NCBI RefSeq assembly: GCF_022458985.1
Contig: NC_061782.1
Span: forward strand, 8,697,672-8,761,671
DNA: 64,000 nucleotides
Origin: Mugil cephalus
Taxonomy: Eukaryota > Chordata > Actinopteri > Mugiliformes > Mugilidae
Reading direction: 5' to 3'
Both the position numbers and the translations under genes were made by a program. The notes under the pieces were generated by a model. It did no database searches and had not been told where the DNA came from. It saw nothing but the letters and a program-made list of their open reading frames with translations. Shown here in pieces: positions 1-10,105 of the stretch (positions are counted from its first letter, which is position 1; the number at the start of each line of letters is the position of its first letter).

Positions 1-922
1 CCAAGTACTCAACAGAGTAGTCAGTCATTCATTCATTCATGTGGTTGCAGACCATTATAGTCAATCGCCTATTTATTACCATGTGACCTTTAGTTTTTAT
101 TTATTTTGTTTATCAGAGTCGATATGCCACGTCTATAGTGTCCCCAGTGTTAGTGCGGTGACTTCACATCTTGTCCGCTGTTAAAAAAAAAAAACTGATC
201 TGTCTGCAGGAAACACATGCTAACTGAGCAGTTAGCTTTGGGAGGGGGTCTCGTGGAGCGCTGTGTTGTAGCCGTTCTTTTGTGGCAGCCGACCAAATTG
301 GATGAGCCGCGCTTCCTCTCAGTGCCGTAGCTGCTGCTGCCGCTGTCTGCCAAGTTGTGCTTCGCCGCCGTGCTAACCTGCCCCCCCTGTGCGCCTAAAA
401 ACACTTAACTGGCACAGCATTCCTGCACCGCCCTTATGCCCCCAGCTCTGACATCTCCTGACTGTTTCCCACTAGCTCCTTCTTGTGGCTGCTTTGTTTC
501 TTACAGTGTGTGTGTGTGTGAATGAGAATCCCAAGTGTTTGGCGTGTGGACATAAGGTTGGATAGCTTAACCGTAGTGTTATTTCCCATGATGATTGATT
601 ATTTTTCTTTTTGCCATGAAAGAATGATGTTTTATTTGCTCTCCATGTACTGTTCTTTGACTGGTTTACTGTTAACGATGCAGTTGTTTACCCTGCAGTT
701 TGCTGTAGGTCACACTGGACTAGAGCTAAGGCAGGACAAAATGGGATGTTTCTTTATAGATTACGGTCTAGTGTTGTAATGGGACAGGGTAGGCGAGGGT
801 GGAGCAAATTAAACAGGCTTCCTAGCAGCTGGTAGTGAGTCGGGTGGACGGGTGCGGGCGGGCGGGTGGTGTTCAACGGGGCCAGCCTAGGGCCAGGAAG
901 TGCTGAACTGTTTTTCTTGCAG
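1..922 (+). other. arid4b: arid4b intron (partial, 5' end outside window)
   Basis: This is non-coding sequence before the first visible arid4b exon, ending in a polypyrimidine tract and a CAG acceptor at 920-922. I looked for the acidic exon that precedes the chromo-barrel exon in vertebrate ARID4B and do not see it here, so the upstream exons (Tudor, PWWP-like and ARID domains) must lie outside the window. It holds a short T/A homopolymer near 183-194 and a short (GT)n near 507-521. The open frames here show no family resemblance and I regard them as chance. Confidence 0.7.
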
Positions 923-3900
923 GGATGACAGCAGTCAGGAGGGGGAGGAAGGGGAGGAGTTTGAGTGTTACCCCCCGGGGATGAAGGTGCAGGTGAGGTA
1001 TGGGCGAGGCCGCAATCTGAAGACGTACGAGGCCACTGTGAAAGAGGCAGACGTGGAGGGGGGAGAGGTGCTCTACCTGGTGCACTACTGTGGCTGGAAC
1101 GTCAGGTAAGACAGGACCTGGGGAGAAATCACCTAACGTCTATATATTCACCCTAAAAATAAAATAATAATAATAATAATAATGATAATAATGACGGGAT
1201 CACCGCTACACCGGCGTTCCCACAGCCATAACAGATACATCCCTTTTCTCACAATTGTGCCTTCATCCGACCCAGTCCCATGGTCAGTACTCTGATTGTG
1301 GAGAACACTGGGCCCTCTAGTGGCAGAAGCAGAACTGAGCGTCGGGTCGATGTGGATCCCCCCCCCCCCGCAGCTTCCTCGCTCAGTTTTGACCAAATCC
1401 CCCTGTCTGTCTGTCCCCCAGCTGTCTGTCTCTCAACTAAATTCACAGACAGGCTGAATTTGAACCACTCTGGCGGTGATCAATTTCTTTTTTTAGACGC
1501 TACCTTGTGATATTTGAATGTGAGCTACCCCCTTTGGATCTCTTCTGAAAAGGCCAACCAAAGTGCTTCTACACTCACCTCTACCTCTCAACCCTCTCCC
1601 CCCTCCCCAGCGGGTCAGGGTTAACGCAGTGTTAAGTAGAGTGTTAGGGTACCATGACACAGAGGTTAACTAGTGCAATCAGCATTTCATTGTCTCAATG
1701 TCGTTGTGTGGTCCTCTAGCACTCTATATAAGACAGTGGGATGTTCTCTGCATTGTGTCTGTTGTGTGTGATGTTGTGAAACTTTTTCATTTCCCCTCAT
1801 ACGAGCTAAGTAGCCCCCTCGGTACCGTTGGAACTCTGTTGAATATGATTTGTGTGGTGGTGGTGGTGGTGGTGGTGGTGGTGGTCGGTGTTAAATATTG
1901 TTTCTTTCTTTCATCGTAAAGGTTTGTCTTTTTCCACATAACACCATGGGATTTCTTCTTTTGCTGCTGAGGCAAATTTGTGCCACAGCAACATGTCGGG
2001 GTCAGACTGTTAGAGGTGTCCGTGTGGTGGGTGGTGTGAGAGGATGTTTCTCAGCGCCCCTTCGAAGACCTCGAATGATGAAACTTGTCTCTCTTGTCTT
2101 TTGTACTTGACTTTTAGATATGATGAGTGGATCAAAGCAGACAAGATTGTGCGCCCCGCCAATAAGAATGTACCAAAAATAAAGCACCGCAAAAAAATAA
2201 AGGTACGGCTTTGGAGTGTGGTGACTTTTTTAATTTGAGCCCGCGTTGGCGTCGCGAAGGTGAATCACTGACTTTGTTAAATCCTGACAGAACAAAGCTG
2301 AGAGGGAGCGTGACAGGTTGGAGAGGCTCAATGACAGAGAAGTCCTCGGCCCCGCGTCCAACACTAACCGCGTCCCACGCTCCAAGTGTGGCCTGAGCCA
2401 GGATGTCTTTGCCAAGATGGACGAGGGTGAGGACAAAGGGACTCAGCAGTCTCCAGTCAAGTCTATAGAAATTACTTCTATCCTCAATGGCCTGCAAGGT
2501 AGCAACACTCATTAGCCTGTAGTCCTCATGCACACTCAAAGCAGATTAGGACTGTTTCACTCTGAAGTGGTTTATTAAGTCTGTAGATGTCCTGCAGAAA
2601 CTAACAGAAGCTCTGTCTTGTTTGCCTCAGCCTCTGAGATGTCCACCGACGAAAGCGAGCACGAGCAGGAGGATGAGGAGGGGGAGCATAATGAGGGAGA
2701 CCGGCCGGGTTGCCGTGGCAGCCTCAGAAAGGGCCCGCACGAGCCGCCCCAAATATCAGAGCGCTGGGAGAGCGGGGCGCCCTCTGAGGCACCCAAACCT
2801 CCTCCGGCCTCAGCAAAGAGTCAGGAAGTGGTCAGCGCGGAGAGCGCGGACGCCGGGAAGCGCCGAAGCCAACCGGAGTTGGAGGGAGAGGCGAGCACCA
2901 GGAAGAGGAAAGCAGACGGTGCAGCAGAGAGGACCCCTAGAGGCCAATCCAAAGCTAAGACCAGGAGCACCAGGAGCGCTGACTGGCTGCCTGGGGGCTC
3001 CCCCAGGAAACTGGAGGAGAGAGCAGCTGGTCCCGGAGAAGACAGGGGGGCGTCATCCAGCAGCAGTTCAGATGAGGAGGGCGCGGCGCCGCCGGAGTCC
3101 CAGACTGAGGAAGGTGAGCGAAGTCGCCCTAAAACCAAAGGTTCCCCTTCCAAGAAGTACAACGGGATGAAGGAGAAGAACAAAGCCAGCAGACAAGCTG
3201 GCTTCTGGGACATTCCTGAAAAGAAGCCCAAAGTGTCGGGGAACGCAGAGGAGAGGGCTGCCGTTCGCCCCAAAGGCCAAAAGGACGTGTGGTCCAGCAT
3301 CCAGGCCCAGTGGCCCAAGAAGACTCTCAAAGAGTTGTTCTCCGACTCAGACACGGAGGCCGCGAATTCTCCTCCGCCGCCAGTGCCCTCGTGCCTGGAG
3401 GAGCCCAGCGCTGCACAGGACGCCGGAGCTGAGGACGAAGCCTCGGAGGAGCCCGCGGAGAACGACAAGCTGCAGGAGTTTCCGAGCAGCGGCAGCAACT
3501 CCGTGCTCAACACGCCGCCAACGACGCCTGAGTCGCCCTCAGGAGGAGGCAGTGTTGTGGAAGACTCCACTCAAGTGCAGCCTTCCTCCCCGCCGCCGTC
3601 CCTACCCCCCGCCATGCCTTCAGAGCCAGCGTCTGACGCTCTTCCCCCAGGACCCACGCAAGAGGAGGTGGCAGGCGGGCGCAGCGAGACGGACAGCAGC
3701 ACGGTGGAGGTCGAGAGTCTGGGCGGGGAGCTGCAGGAGCTCCCTCAGGAGGAAGGGGCAGGTTCCCCCTCGAAGGTGTTCGACGTCAGCCTCTTGTGCA
3801 ACAGCAGCAGCAGCTGCAGCCTCGAGCTGAGCAGCGGCAGCCAGCAGGAGATTGAGCAGAAGTCCAAAGGTACAAATACAAGCAAATCGACTTTATCAGG

Positions 3901-5779
3901 CTTAGTTTTCCAGTGACAGAATTCATTATTTTGCTTTGAGTGGAATAGTGAAGAAACGCGAAGTGACAACTCATTCCTCAGTCTGCTCGTTCCCTCACTG
4001 TTTTCTTCCGATGTCTTTGTAGTGTCTGCGAGTCAGAAGCGGCAGAAAGAATCACAGGCAGGTGGAGCCTCAAAGAAACACAAGCCAAACCGCAAGAGCC
4101 TAGGTGTGCCTCCCAAAAAGAATAGGAAAACAGGTAGGAGCAGCTGTAGATGGAACTGCTGACACCTCGCTCACCTTCTCATTTCAAATGCCAGCAGTAC
4201 TTTCACCAGCCGCGGAATTTCTATTTCACATTGACTTGCTTTCCTGATATGATATTACAGATTCCAGATGGGAAAGGAAATTAGGTTTTGCCTGCTGTTT
4301 TTTTTTTTTTTTTTTTCATCTCTGCTATCTTCCCATCTCCCCCTCCTCCAGCCAACAGCAGTGACAGTGAGGACCAGTCTGTTGTTGAGGGCACTGCCAA
4401 AACAACTGCCTCTAAGAACAACCCATCTGACCTGAAGGCTGCCACCTCGCCCAAGTGTCACGGACGATCTCCGCCTTCGAGCCATAAGTACCACAAGCAA
4501 GGTGACGTAGATCACGGCACGCATCGAGACCACCACGGAAGATCGCCACGTGTCTACAAGTGGAGTTTCCAGATGTGTAAGTGTCAAACTAACTCGCATA
4601 ATGGCAGATTGAAGGAAACTGTATTTATCTGCTGTGGCTTTTATGTTGTGTCGGGCAACCTCACCTGACCTGGGCTTTCTCCACATAGCTGATCTGGAAA
4701 AGATGAGCAGCCTGGAGAGGATTTCTTTTCTTCAGGAGAAGCTGCAGGACATCAGAAATCACTACCTCTCCCTCAAGTCTGAGGTGGCCTCTATTGACAG
4801 ACGACGAAAGCGCATGAAGAAGAAGGAGCGGGAAAGTGAGTCGGCCTTTTTACTCACTAGGAATAACCGGGATGAGTAGTTTGGCAAATTTATTAAACCA
4901 GGGGTGTCGAAGTCAGTTCAGTTCAGGGGCCACATAGAGCACAATTTGATCTCTAAGGGGCCGGACAAATAATACAACGGCGTATCAATCTACAAATCAC
5001 GACAACTCCAAATTGTTTCCTTTTGTTTTAGTGCATGGAAGCACATCATAGCTGCGTTTCCACTACAGCATTTTGCAAAATAAAAGCGATATTTCTAAAA
5101 TTTTTGAAACTTCATATGGTCACATGACCCCCTGCATCATCTCCGGTGACGCCTGTGATGGGGGACGGCGCCAAAAGTGTTTCCATTGCACTTTTGCGGA
5201 AATTTTTTTTATATCTATACGTCTGGAAAAACCACCTCATGAGAGATATTCAAAAGGAATTTCAAAATGTAGGCGTTTCGGTTACCAGTTTATTTAGGAT
5301 TTGAAAGTGTTTAAATTTAATGAACTGCACTGTTACAAAACATGTAACGAATAACCGGACATCTCTTAAGAAAAAGAAGTGCGATGTCTGCATAGTTCTG
5401 GGTCTCAGTGTTGTGTTATGTTAAATCTGTGTGAACCCTAAGATTAGGGCCGGATTAGGACCTTCTGGCGGGCCGCTTTTGGCCCGCGGGCCTTATGTTT
5501 GACACCTGTGTATTAAACCATTAATGCTTGTTGTTAGAAGTTGAACGAGAACACACTAGCAGCTCTGTGATATCTACACACGTGCGTCAAAACCGTCCGT
5601 AACTAAACTCTTGTTTGTGTTCTGCAGGCACAGTGGCTGCTTCCTCGTCGTCATCCTCCTCCTCCTCACCGTCCTCCAGCTCGCTGACTGCGGCGGTCAT
5701 GCTGACGCTGGCCGACCCCCCGGTATCATCCTCATCCTCCTCATCTCAGAACTCTGGGGTATCAGTGGAGTGCAGGTGA
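923..5779 (+). CDS. arid4b: AT-rich interactive domain-containing protein 4B, C-terminal 782 residues (5' partial)
   Basis: ARID4B (RBBP1L1) is a nuclear adaptor of the SIN3-HDAC corepressor complex. Its chromo-barrel domain binds modified histone tails and DNA. Coding exons are 923-1105, 2118-2202, 2291-2498, 2631-3869, 4023-4133, 4352-4576, 4689-4835 and 5628-5779. All have GT-AG borders and their phases join without a break. Counting from codon 924, the chromo-barrel is about residues 13-89 ([17 protein letters not shown] to KHRKKIK). The large acidic, Ser/Pro-rich exon carries the family blocks [19 protein letters not shown] (about 377-395) and [20 protein letters not shown] (about 442-461). 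Residues 684-733 form a predicted coiled coil ending in [12 protein letters not shown]. The ending [11 protein letters not shown]...SVECR matches ARID4B rather than ARID4A. The N-terminal Tudor and ARID domains lie upstream of the window. The last intron carries a hAT-type element. Paralogue assignment is from remembered family sequence. Confidence 0.95.
1160..1193. repeat. (AAT)n microsatellite in arid4b intron
   Basis: A short run of AAT/ATA units with one ATG interruption, in the intron between the two chromo-barrel exons. It is a simple sequence repeat with no coding meaning. Confidence 0.85.
1312..1323 (-). promoter_or_regulatory. CTCF-like motif, minus orientation
   Basis: Read on the minus strand the sequence is CCACTAGAGGGC, which fits the CTCF core CCASYAGRKGGC at all 12 positions. 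The following base departs from the extended consensus. It lies in an arid4b intron. Binding is inferred from the motif alone. Confidence 0.45.
1854..1885. repeat. (GGT)n microsatellite in arid4b intron
   Basis: About ten GGT units on the + strand in the same arid4b intron. The open reading frames through it are poly-Val or poly-Thr artefacts. Confidence 0.9.
4899..5510. mobile_element. Non-autonomous hAT-type element (612 bp) in last arid4b intron
   Basis: The left end begins CAGGGGTGTCGA and the right end finishes TTGACACCTGTG, so the ends are imperfect terminal inverted repeats (CAGGGGTGTCGA against CACAGGTGTCAA). An exact 8-bp target-site duplication, TATTAAAC, flanks it at 4891-4898 and 5511-5518. 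An 8-bp duplication with CAG...CTG-type ends is the hAT signature, and the terminal sequence resembles the common fish element family with ends like CAGGGGTGTCAAACTC. No transposase frame is present, so it would have been mobilised in trans. It sits between the last two coding exons and leaves both splice sites intact. The 74-codon open frame at 5073-5297 is chance. Confidence 0.85.
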
Positions 5780-6779
5780 CAGGACGAAACCAGCAAGGAG
5801 CCACCGCACTAAGCACTTAACCAGCACCCTGGGGTCGCCCGCCGCCCTCTCTCCAGTCGGCCGGGGGGGGGCGGTCGAATCAACCTACATACTGTAACTA
5901 CTGGGGCACAAAAACCAGACCAGAGACAAAAACAAGAAACAAGCACTATTTTTTACTGACAACTGTTTCCTTGGCAAGCTAACGGCACTTAAGTGCACTT
6001 TTATGAAGATTGTGTAGGGGGATGAAATTTGTCAAAAAAAAATATACGCAATTGTCTTTTGCGCTCTTCTTAATTGAATATTTACAAGAATTGTTTTTTG
6101 CAAGCAATAATTGTTAAACGTTGTATTGGTAAGGGACAATTTCCAGTGATGATCCCTCTGTGATCAAGCTTGTGCTTGCCGCGTTGTCACGGGGAATTCA
6201 GAGGAACACTGCCACATTGGCATTAAGGGCATACGAAAGGTAACTTTGCCACGTTTCTCTGTCCACCTTCATTTAAAAAAAATAAATAAAAATAAAAATG
6301 AAAATAGGCCTTTATGTGGTTAAACCTGAACGGGGTTGACGAGGGTCCTCTAACGTACAGGCATGTGGTCCTGTACATGTTTGAGTGATAGAGGTGATTA
6401 GGTTTCAGACCATCATAGGTTCACTGACAGCCTCAGTGGATGAATATGGAATGATACTGTAGTGCCTTTTTATTCTTCTCCATGGGGCACTTTGAGAAAG
6501 GACAGCACTTCTTTTTTTTTTCTTTTTTAAACCTGATCCTCTTCTCAAATCAAAGGGTCACTGAAATTGCGTGTTCCTTATGTAAAAGTCCGAGGAAATC
6601 TGTGTGCGTGAGCAGGCAGTGAAGGGCTAAGTCTGACAGGTGAAATGGATGTTATCAGCGTCTGGGTCTAGTTAAGAATTATAATTGTAAAAGCAGAACT
6701 CCTGAACTGGATCACATGTAATCTACTACTGAATACTCATCCAGCTTGTTGAGTTTGGCAGTATAAAATGTGCAATGAT

Positions 6780-6812
6780 GGAGGAGGAGGAGGAGGAGGT
6801 GGTGGTGGTGGT
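6780..6812. repeat. (GGA)n(GGT)n microsatellite in arid4b 3' UTR
   Basis: Six or so GGA units followed directly by about five GGT units, within the 3' UTR of arid4b. Confidence 0.85.
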
Positions 6813-7182
6813 GAATGCAATGGTCACATTACTTCATCATAGTTCTTAAAGCCCATCCGCTTTATTTGGTTACGTTTTCATCACCCGCTCTGTCCCATCG
6901 TCCTTCGCTGAAGATTCATCGATGCACATCTGCAGCTGGATCAAGTTAACTTGAAGTGCAGCCATAGGAGATGCTCGCAGTACGTTTCTCAGTACTCAGT
7001 TCACACATTCGCAATGTTTCAAACTACGTGAAGTTATTTAAGTTCCATTTTTGCTTCAGTAATTAAAGCATAATTTCATTCTTGGCATTTGACTCGCAAA
7101 TCAAAAGCGGCACGTGGGCTTTCGTCTCATACTCACCCCTACCAAAAAAAAACTTTGGTTCTGTTTCCTGTACTATGACCAC

Positions 7183-7188
7183 AATAAA
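7183..7188 (+). terminator. arid4b: Proximal polyadenylation signal AATAAA (arid4b)
   Basis: Canonical AATAAA inside the arid4b 3' UTR, followed by T/GT-containing sequence. Use of this site would shorten the UTR by about 0.7 kb. Usage is inferred. Confidence 0.45.
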
Positions 7189-7906
7189 GGTAGAGATATT
7201 GTAAATGTGCATTTATATCATAGAGTGACGTATGTGTATACATTTCTGAAGACATCTCCAGTGTTTCCTTTGTATAGACCCCCTACTGTATGATAACCTG
7301 AAGTTACATTTTGTTTGGCACTTGTATGTAATTGTATGCTTTTGTTATACATTTGTATATTGAGAAGTGTTTTGAGTCAAGCTATTTAATATCTCGCACT
7401 GTTAATAACATGTACTTTTCTGTACAGACAGTTTTACGGTTTTAACTGTAGTTAGAGTGTAAATACTGAGGGTTACAGCATGTTTGTCCCCCCCACCCCC
7501 TCCTCCCCTTTTGTCCTCTTTATCTCAGTTCACTTGAGTTCTTTTTGTTGTTGTTGTTTGGCCTATTTCATCAGTTTAAGTAGCTTTTTCTTATTTTTTT
7601 TTTCTTTTCCTTTTTTAATTTCACGTTTGCTTTAGTTTGTATTCCGTTTTGTTTTTTCTGTAGCTTGTGCTCTTAAAGAGGAGAACGGTGGCGAACCATG
7701 CGGCTGATTTGTTGTTTTCCGAACCTGTACGTGGCCTGAAGCTGAAGCTGTGCGAACATGTATATGGAAAACAGTCCGCGTTATAGATAAAGAGAGAGCA
7801 ATGGAGCTTATTGAAAAATGCTCAATAGTATTTATTAGGCTCATCTGATGATGGTCAGTGTGTAATTTATTGTAAAAATGTAAGCAAAGCAGAAGCCTCT
7901 GTTTGA

Positions 7907-7912
7907 AATAAA
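7907..7912 (+). terminator. arid4b: Distal polyadenylation signal AATAAA (arid4b)
   Basis: Canonical hexamer followed within about 20-40 bp by a GT/T-rich element (TCTGTGTGTCTTTTGGTGG), the expected layout of a vertebrate cleavage site. It leaves only about 370 bp before the tomm20 promoter. Confidence 0.75.
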
Positions 7913-7925
7913 TGCCATAGTTTGT

Positions 7926-8270
7926 GAAGTACTCTGTGTGTCTTTTGGTGGAGTTTGGTAATTAAGTACAGCTTTAAAGGTGCTTTTATTTTACTTGAAT
8001 ATTTTTAAATCCTTATGCTGTATCTGGGAATCTGGAGTTATTTTGCAAATCGTTTTTTTTTTTTTTTTTTTTTAACTTGACTATCACATTAAAACGGCTC
8101 TTTATATTTTATTTTAAAGATTACTCTGGTAACCTAATTAAATTTAAATCAATTTAAAAAATAATATACAGTATAAATACATTAGCTGAATTAATTACTG
8201 TAGGGGGTGTTTTTTTTTTTTTATTTTATTTTATTTACTAAACTATATAAAAATGCCTCGTAGTTACCCG
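7926..8270. other. Short AT-rich spacer between arid4b and tomm20
   Basis: Roughly 340 bp of A/T-rich intergenic DNA with T homopolymers at about 8050-8071 and 8211-8222. No exon is visible. In human the RBM34 gene lies between these two genes; nothing resembling an RNA-recognition-motif exon is present here on either strand. Confidence 0.7.
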
Positions 8271-8274
8271 GATA

Positions 8275-8385
8275 TGGATACCGTCGACACGCGTTACGTC
8301 ACGAGTTACGCACTTCCTTAGCGTGCCACCTGCTAGCCAGCTAGTCTGCTGCAGGTCCGCTGCGGGTTTGTTAATAGTTTCAGAT
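8275..8385 (+). promoter_or_regulatory. tomm20: tomm20 promoter and 5' UTR (CpG-rich, CRE-like and ETS sites)
   Basis: CpG content rises sharply here against the AT-rich spacer. A CRE-like TTACGTCA lies at 8294-8301 and an ETS/GABP-type CACTTCCT (minus strand AGGAAGTG) at 8311-8318. ETS/GABP (NRF-2) sites are typical of promoters of nuclear genes for mitochondrial proteins, including TOMM20 in human as I recall. The exact start site cannot be read from sequence. Confidence 0.6.
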
Positions 8386-9865
8386 ATGGTGAGCGGCAGG
8401 ACGAGCGCGGTACTTGCCGGCGTGTGCGGAGCCCTTTTCATCGCATATTGTGTTTATTTTGACAGAAAGCGGCGAAGTGACCCCCGCTTCAAGGAAAAGC
8501 TGCGTGAACGTAAGTGTCGGGTCTAAGGGGGGGGAATTAGCTCAACTTAGCAACCGTAGCACGTTAGCTTACATGGGGCGAACACACTGCATGGACAGGG
8601 CACATGAAAAATACTTAAATGATATAGAAAGCATAAAGAGCAATGTTATATTCTGTTATTCACATAATAACGTGCGGCAACATAAGATCTCGCATGTTTT
8701 ATTTATTTTATTTTTATTTTGCTCAGATATGTTGCTGATATAAACTGATGTGTGTCACATGTCACGTAACCATGTGCTCCTGGTTTGATAAGTCCAGACT
8801 AAAAGGCTCGTTTCTCTCACAGGTAGAAGACGGCAGAAGGTTTCTAGTGAGAAGTCCGGACTGTCAAAGGTGAGATTAAAAACCCAACAGTTACAGCACA
8901 TTATAATATTTTTTTTATACTTGTATTTCTGACACTTTGTGTGTTGACTTTGAAGCTGCCCGACTTGAAGGACGCGGAAGCTGTCCAGAAATTCTTCTTG
9001 GAGGAAATCCAACTGGGAGAGGAGCTCCTGGCACAAGGTTTGCAACATGTCTGGTTACTGTTTATTCACATAAAACTCACAGTGTGTAAGTTTGCTTCCT
9101 GTGCTTGATACACACGGTTGTAAAATGTGAAGTACACATAAGTTATTTACCAGCACAACCAGTGCAGGGCCTTGTGATTATTTCAGCCCTTCTTTGATTA
9201 TAATGCACTGAAATGTTATTGTAAAATCTTTAGAATAGAAAGTCTTTATTGTCCCAATTTGGGCAGATCTGTTTAAAACTGGTCAAAATCCACGTTTAAA
9301 ACCGCATAAACGGACAATTCAAGACAGATCAAAGGCACACAACTCCTGTTGCTTCTCGCTTCATTTCTGCCATCTTTTTTTTTCCAAACCCAGGTGAATT
9401 TGAGAAGGGCGTAGACCATCTGACCAATGCCATTGCAGTATGTGGACAACCTCAGCAGCTGCTCCAGGTTCTCCAGCAGACGCTGCCTCCCCCAGTTTTC
9501 CAAATGCTCCTCACAAAACTACCCAGCATCAGCCAGGTAAGAGTTCTCCTGCATTTCCCAATTTATTGCTGCAGCCTGGTTCTTAAAGCATCCTTAATAA
9601 ACCCCCCAGTTACACTTTAGTGGTCTCTGGGACAAGAAAGGATGCAACAGCAATCTTAGAATTATCCAAAACTGAGAGCTGTGTGTCTGTAGCTCCTAGT
9701 TATTTCACCTCTAAGACAAAAGTCCGAACATTAGAAACAGGAGCTGGTTATTGACGGTTTGACATCTATTGACTTTTAGACTTGACCTCTGAAAGATCCT
9801 TTCCTGTTTTCTTTTTTTAGCGACTCATCAGCTCCCAGTCTTTATCAGAAGATGACGTCGAATGA
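8386..9865 (+). CDS. tomm20: Mitochondrial import receptor subunit TOM20 (146 aa)
   Basis: TOM20 is the outer-membrane receptor that binds amphipathic presequences of precursor proteins and passes them to the TOM40 pore. Exons are 8386-8509, 8823-8869, 8956-9037, 9394-9536 and 9821-9865, all with GT-AG borders. They give 146 residues against 145 in human. Residues about 6-25 (TSAVLAGVCGALFIAYCVYF) are the N-terminal membrane anchor, followed by the basic stop-transfer segment FDRKRRSDP. Residues 58-84 run LPDLKDAEAVQ...GEELLAQ, then GEFEKGVDHLTNAIAVCGQP begins the single TPR-like fold that forms the presequence groove. The C-terminus is acidic (SEDDVE). The ATG at 8386 was chosen because it starts the conserved MVSGRTSAVLAGV; upstream in-frame sequence has only a GTG. 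All family landmarks are intact. Teleosts can have two copies, and I cannot say which this is. Confidence 0.97.
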
Positions 9866-10095
9866 GTGTGTGTGAGGTGGAAGTCTGCTAGTACCGCTCT
9901 GTTAAAGGGATTTCGAGCACTTAAACTGCTTGGCACCGTGACTGTGTGTGTGAACATGGAGGACACTGAACGGTTACTCTTCTGGGACATGTAAAACACA
10001 TTCCTTCTTGTTTTCTAGCTGTCCATGTACTGTATATATTTTCCTTGAAAGGTAATTGTGTTAAGGCCAGGTGTTGCCGATATTCATTACAGTTG

Positions 10096-10101
10096 ATTAA
10101 A
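10096..10101 (+). terminator. tomm20: Variant polyadenylation signal ATTAAA next to the Tc1 insertion
   Basis: ATTAAA ends only two bases before the TA where the Tc1 element inserted. The sequence that would have been its downstream GU/U-rich element now lies beyond the transposon (from 11574). It could work only if Tc1 sequence supplies a substitute. Confidence 0.45.
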
Positions 10102-10105
10102 TGTA

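Larger units (their letters stand above)
5780..7925 (+). other. arid4b: arid4b 3' untranslated region
   Basis: AT-rich sequence directly after the TGA at 5777-5779. It holds no credible coding frame, many ATTTA-type and T-rich runs, a (GGA)n(GGT)n tract at 6780-6812, an early AATAAA at 7183-7188 and the likely main AATAAA at 7907-7912. A GT-rich stretch follows from about 7930, as expected downstream of a cleavage site. A Pumilio-type element TGTAAATA lies at 7458-7465. The end is set from the signal, not from a transcript. Confidence 0.75.

Noticed and set aside
2821..3570. 249-codon open frame on the minus strand
   Set aside because: It is the antisense shadow of the large arid4b exon. It has no family match and no splice context.
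5073..5297. 74-codon open frame inside the last arid4b intron
   Set aside because: It lies wholly within the hAT element and shows no transposase motif.
8323..8385. Upstream extension of tomm20 from position 8323
   Set aside because: The triplet at 8323 is GTG, not ATG. The conserved protein starts at the ATG at 8386.
9230..9275. Possible LINE or SINE tail in tomm20 intron 3
   Set aside because: TAGAATAGAAAGTCTTTATTG resembles fish retroposon tails but is too short to classify.
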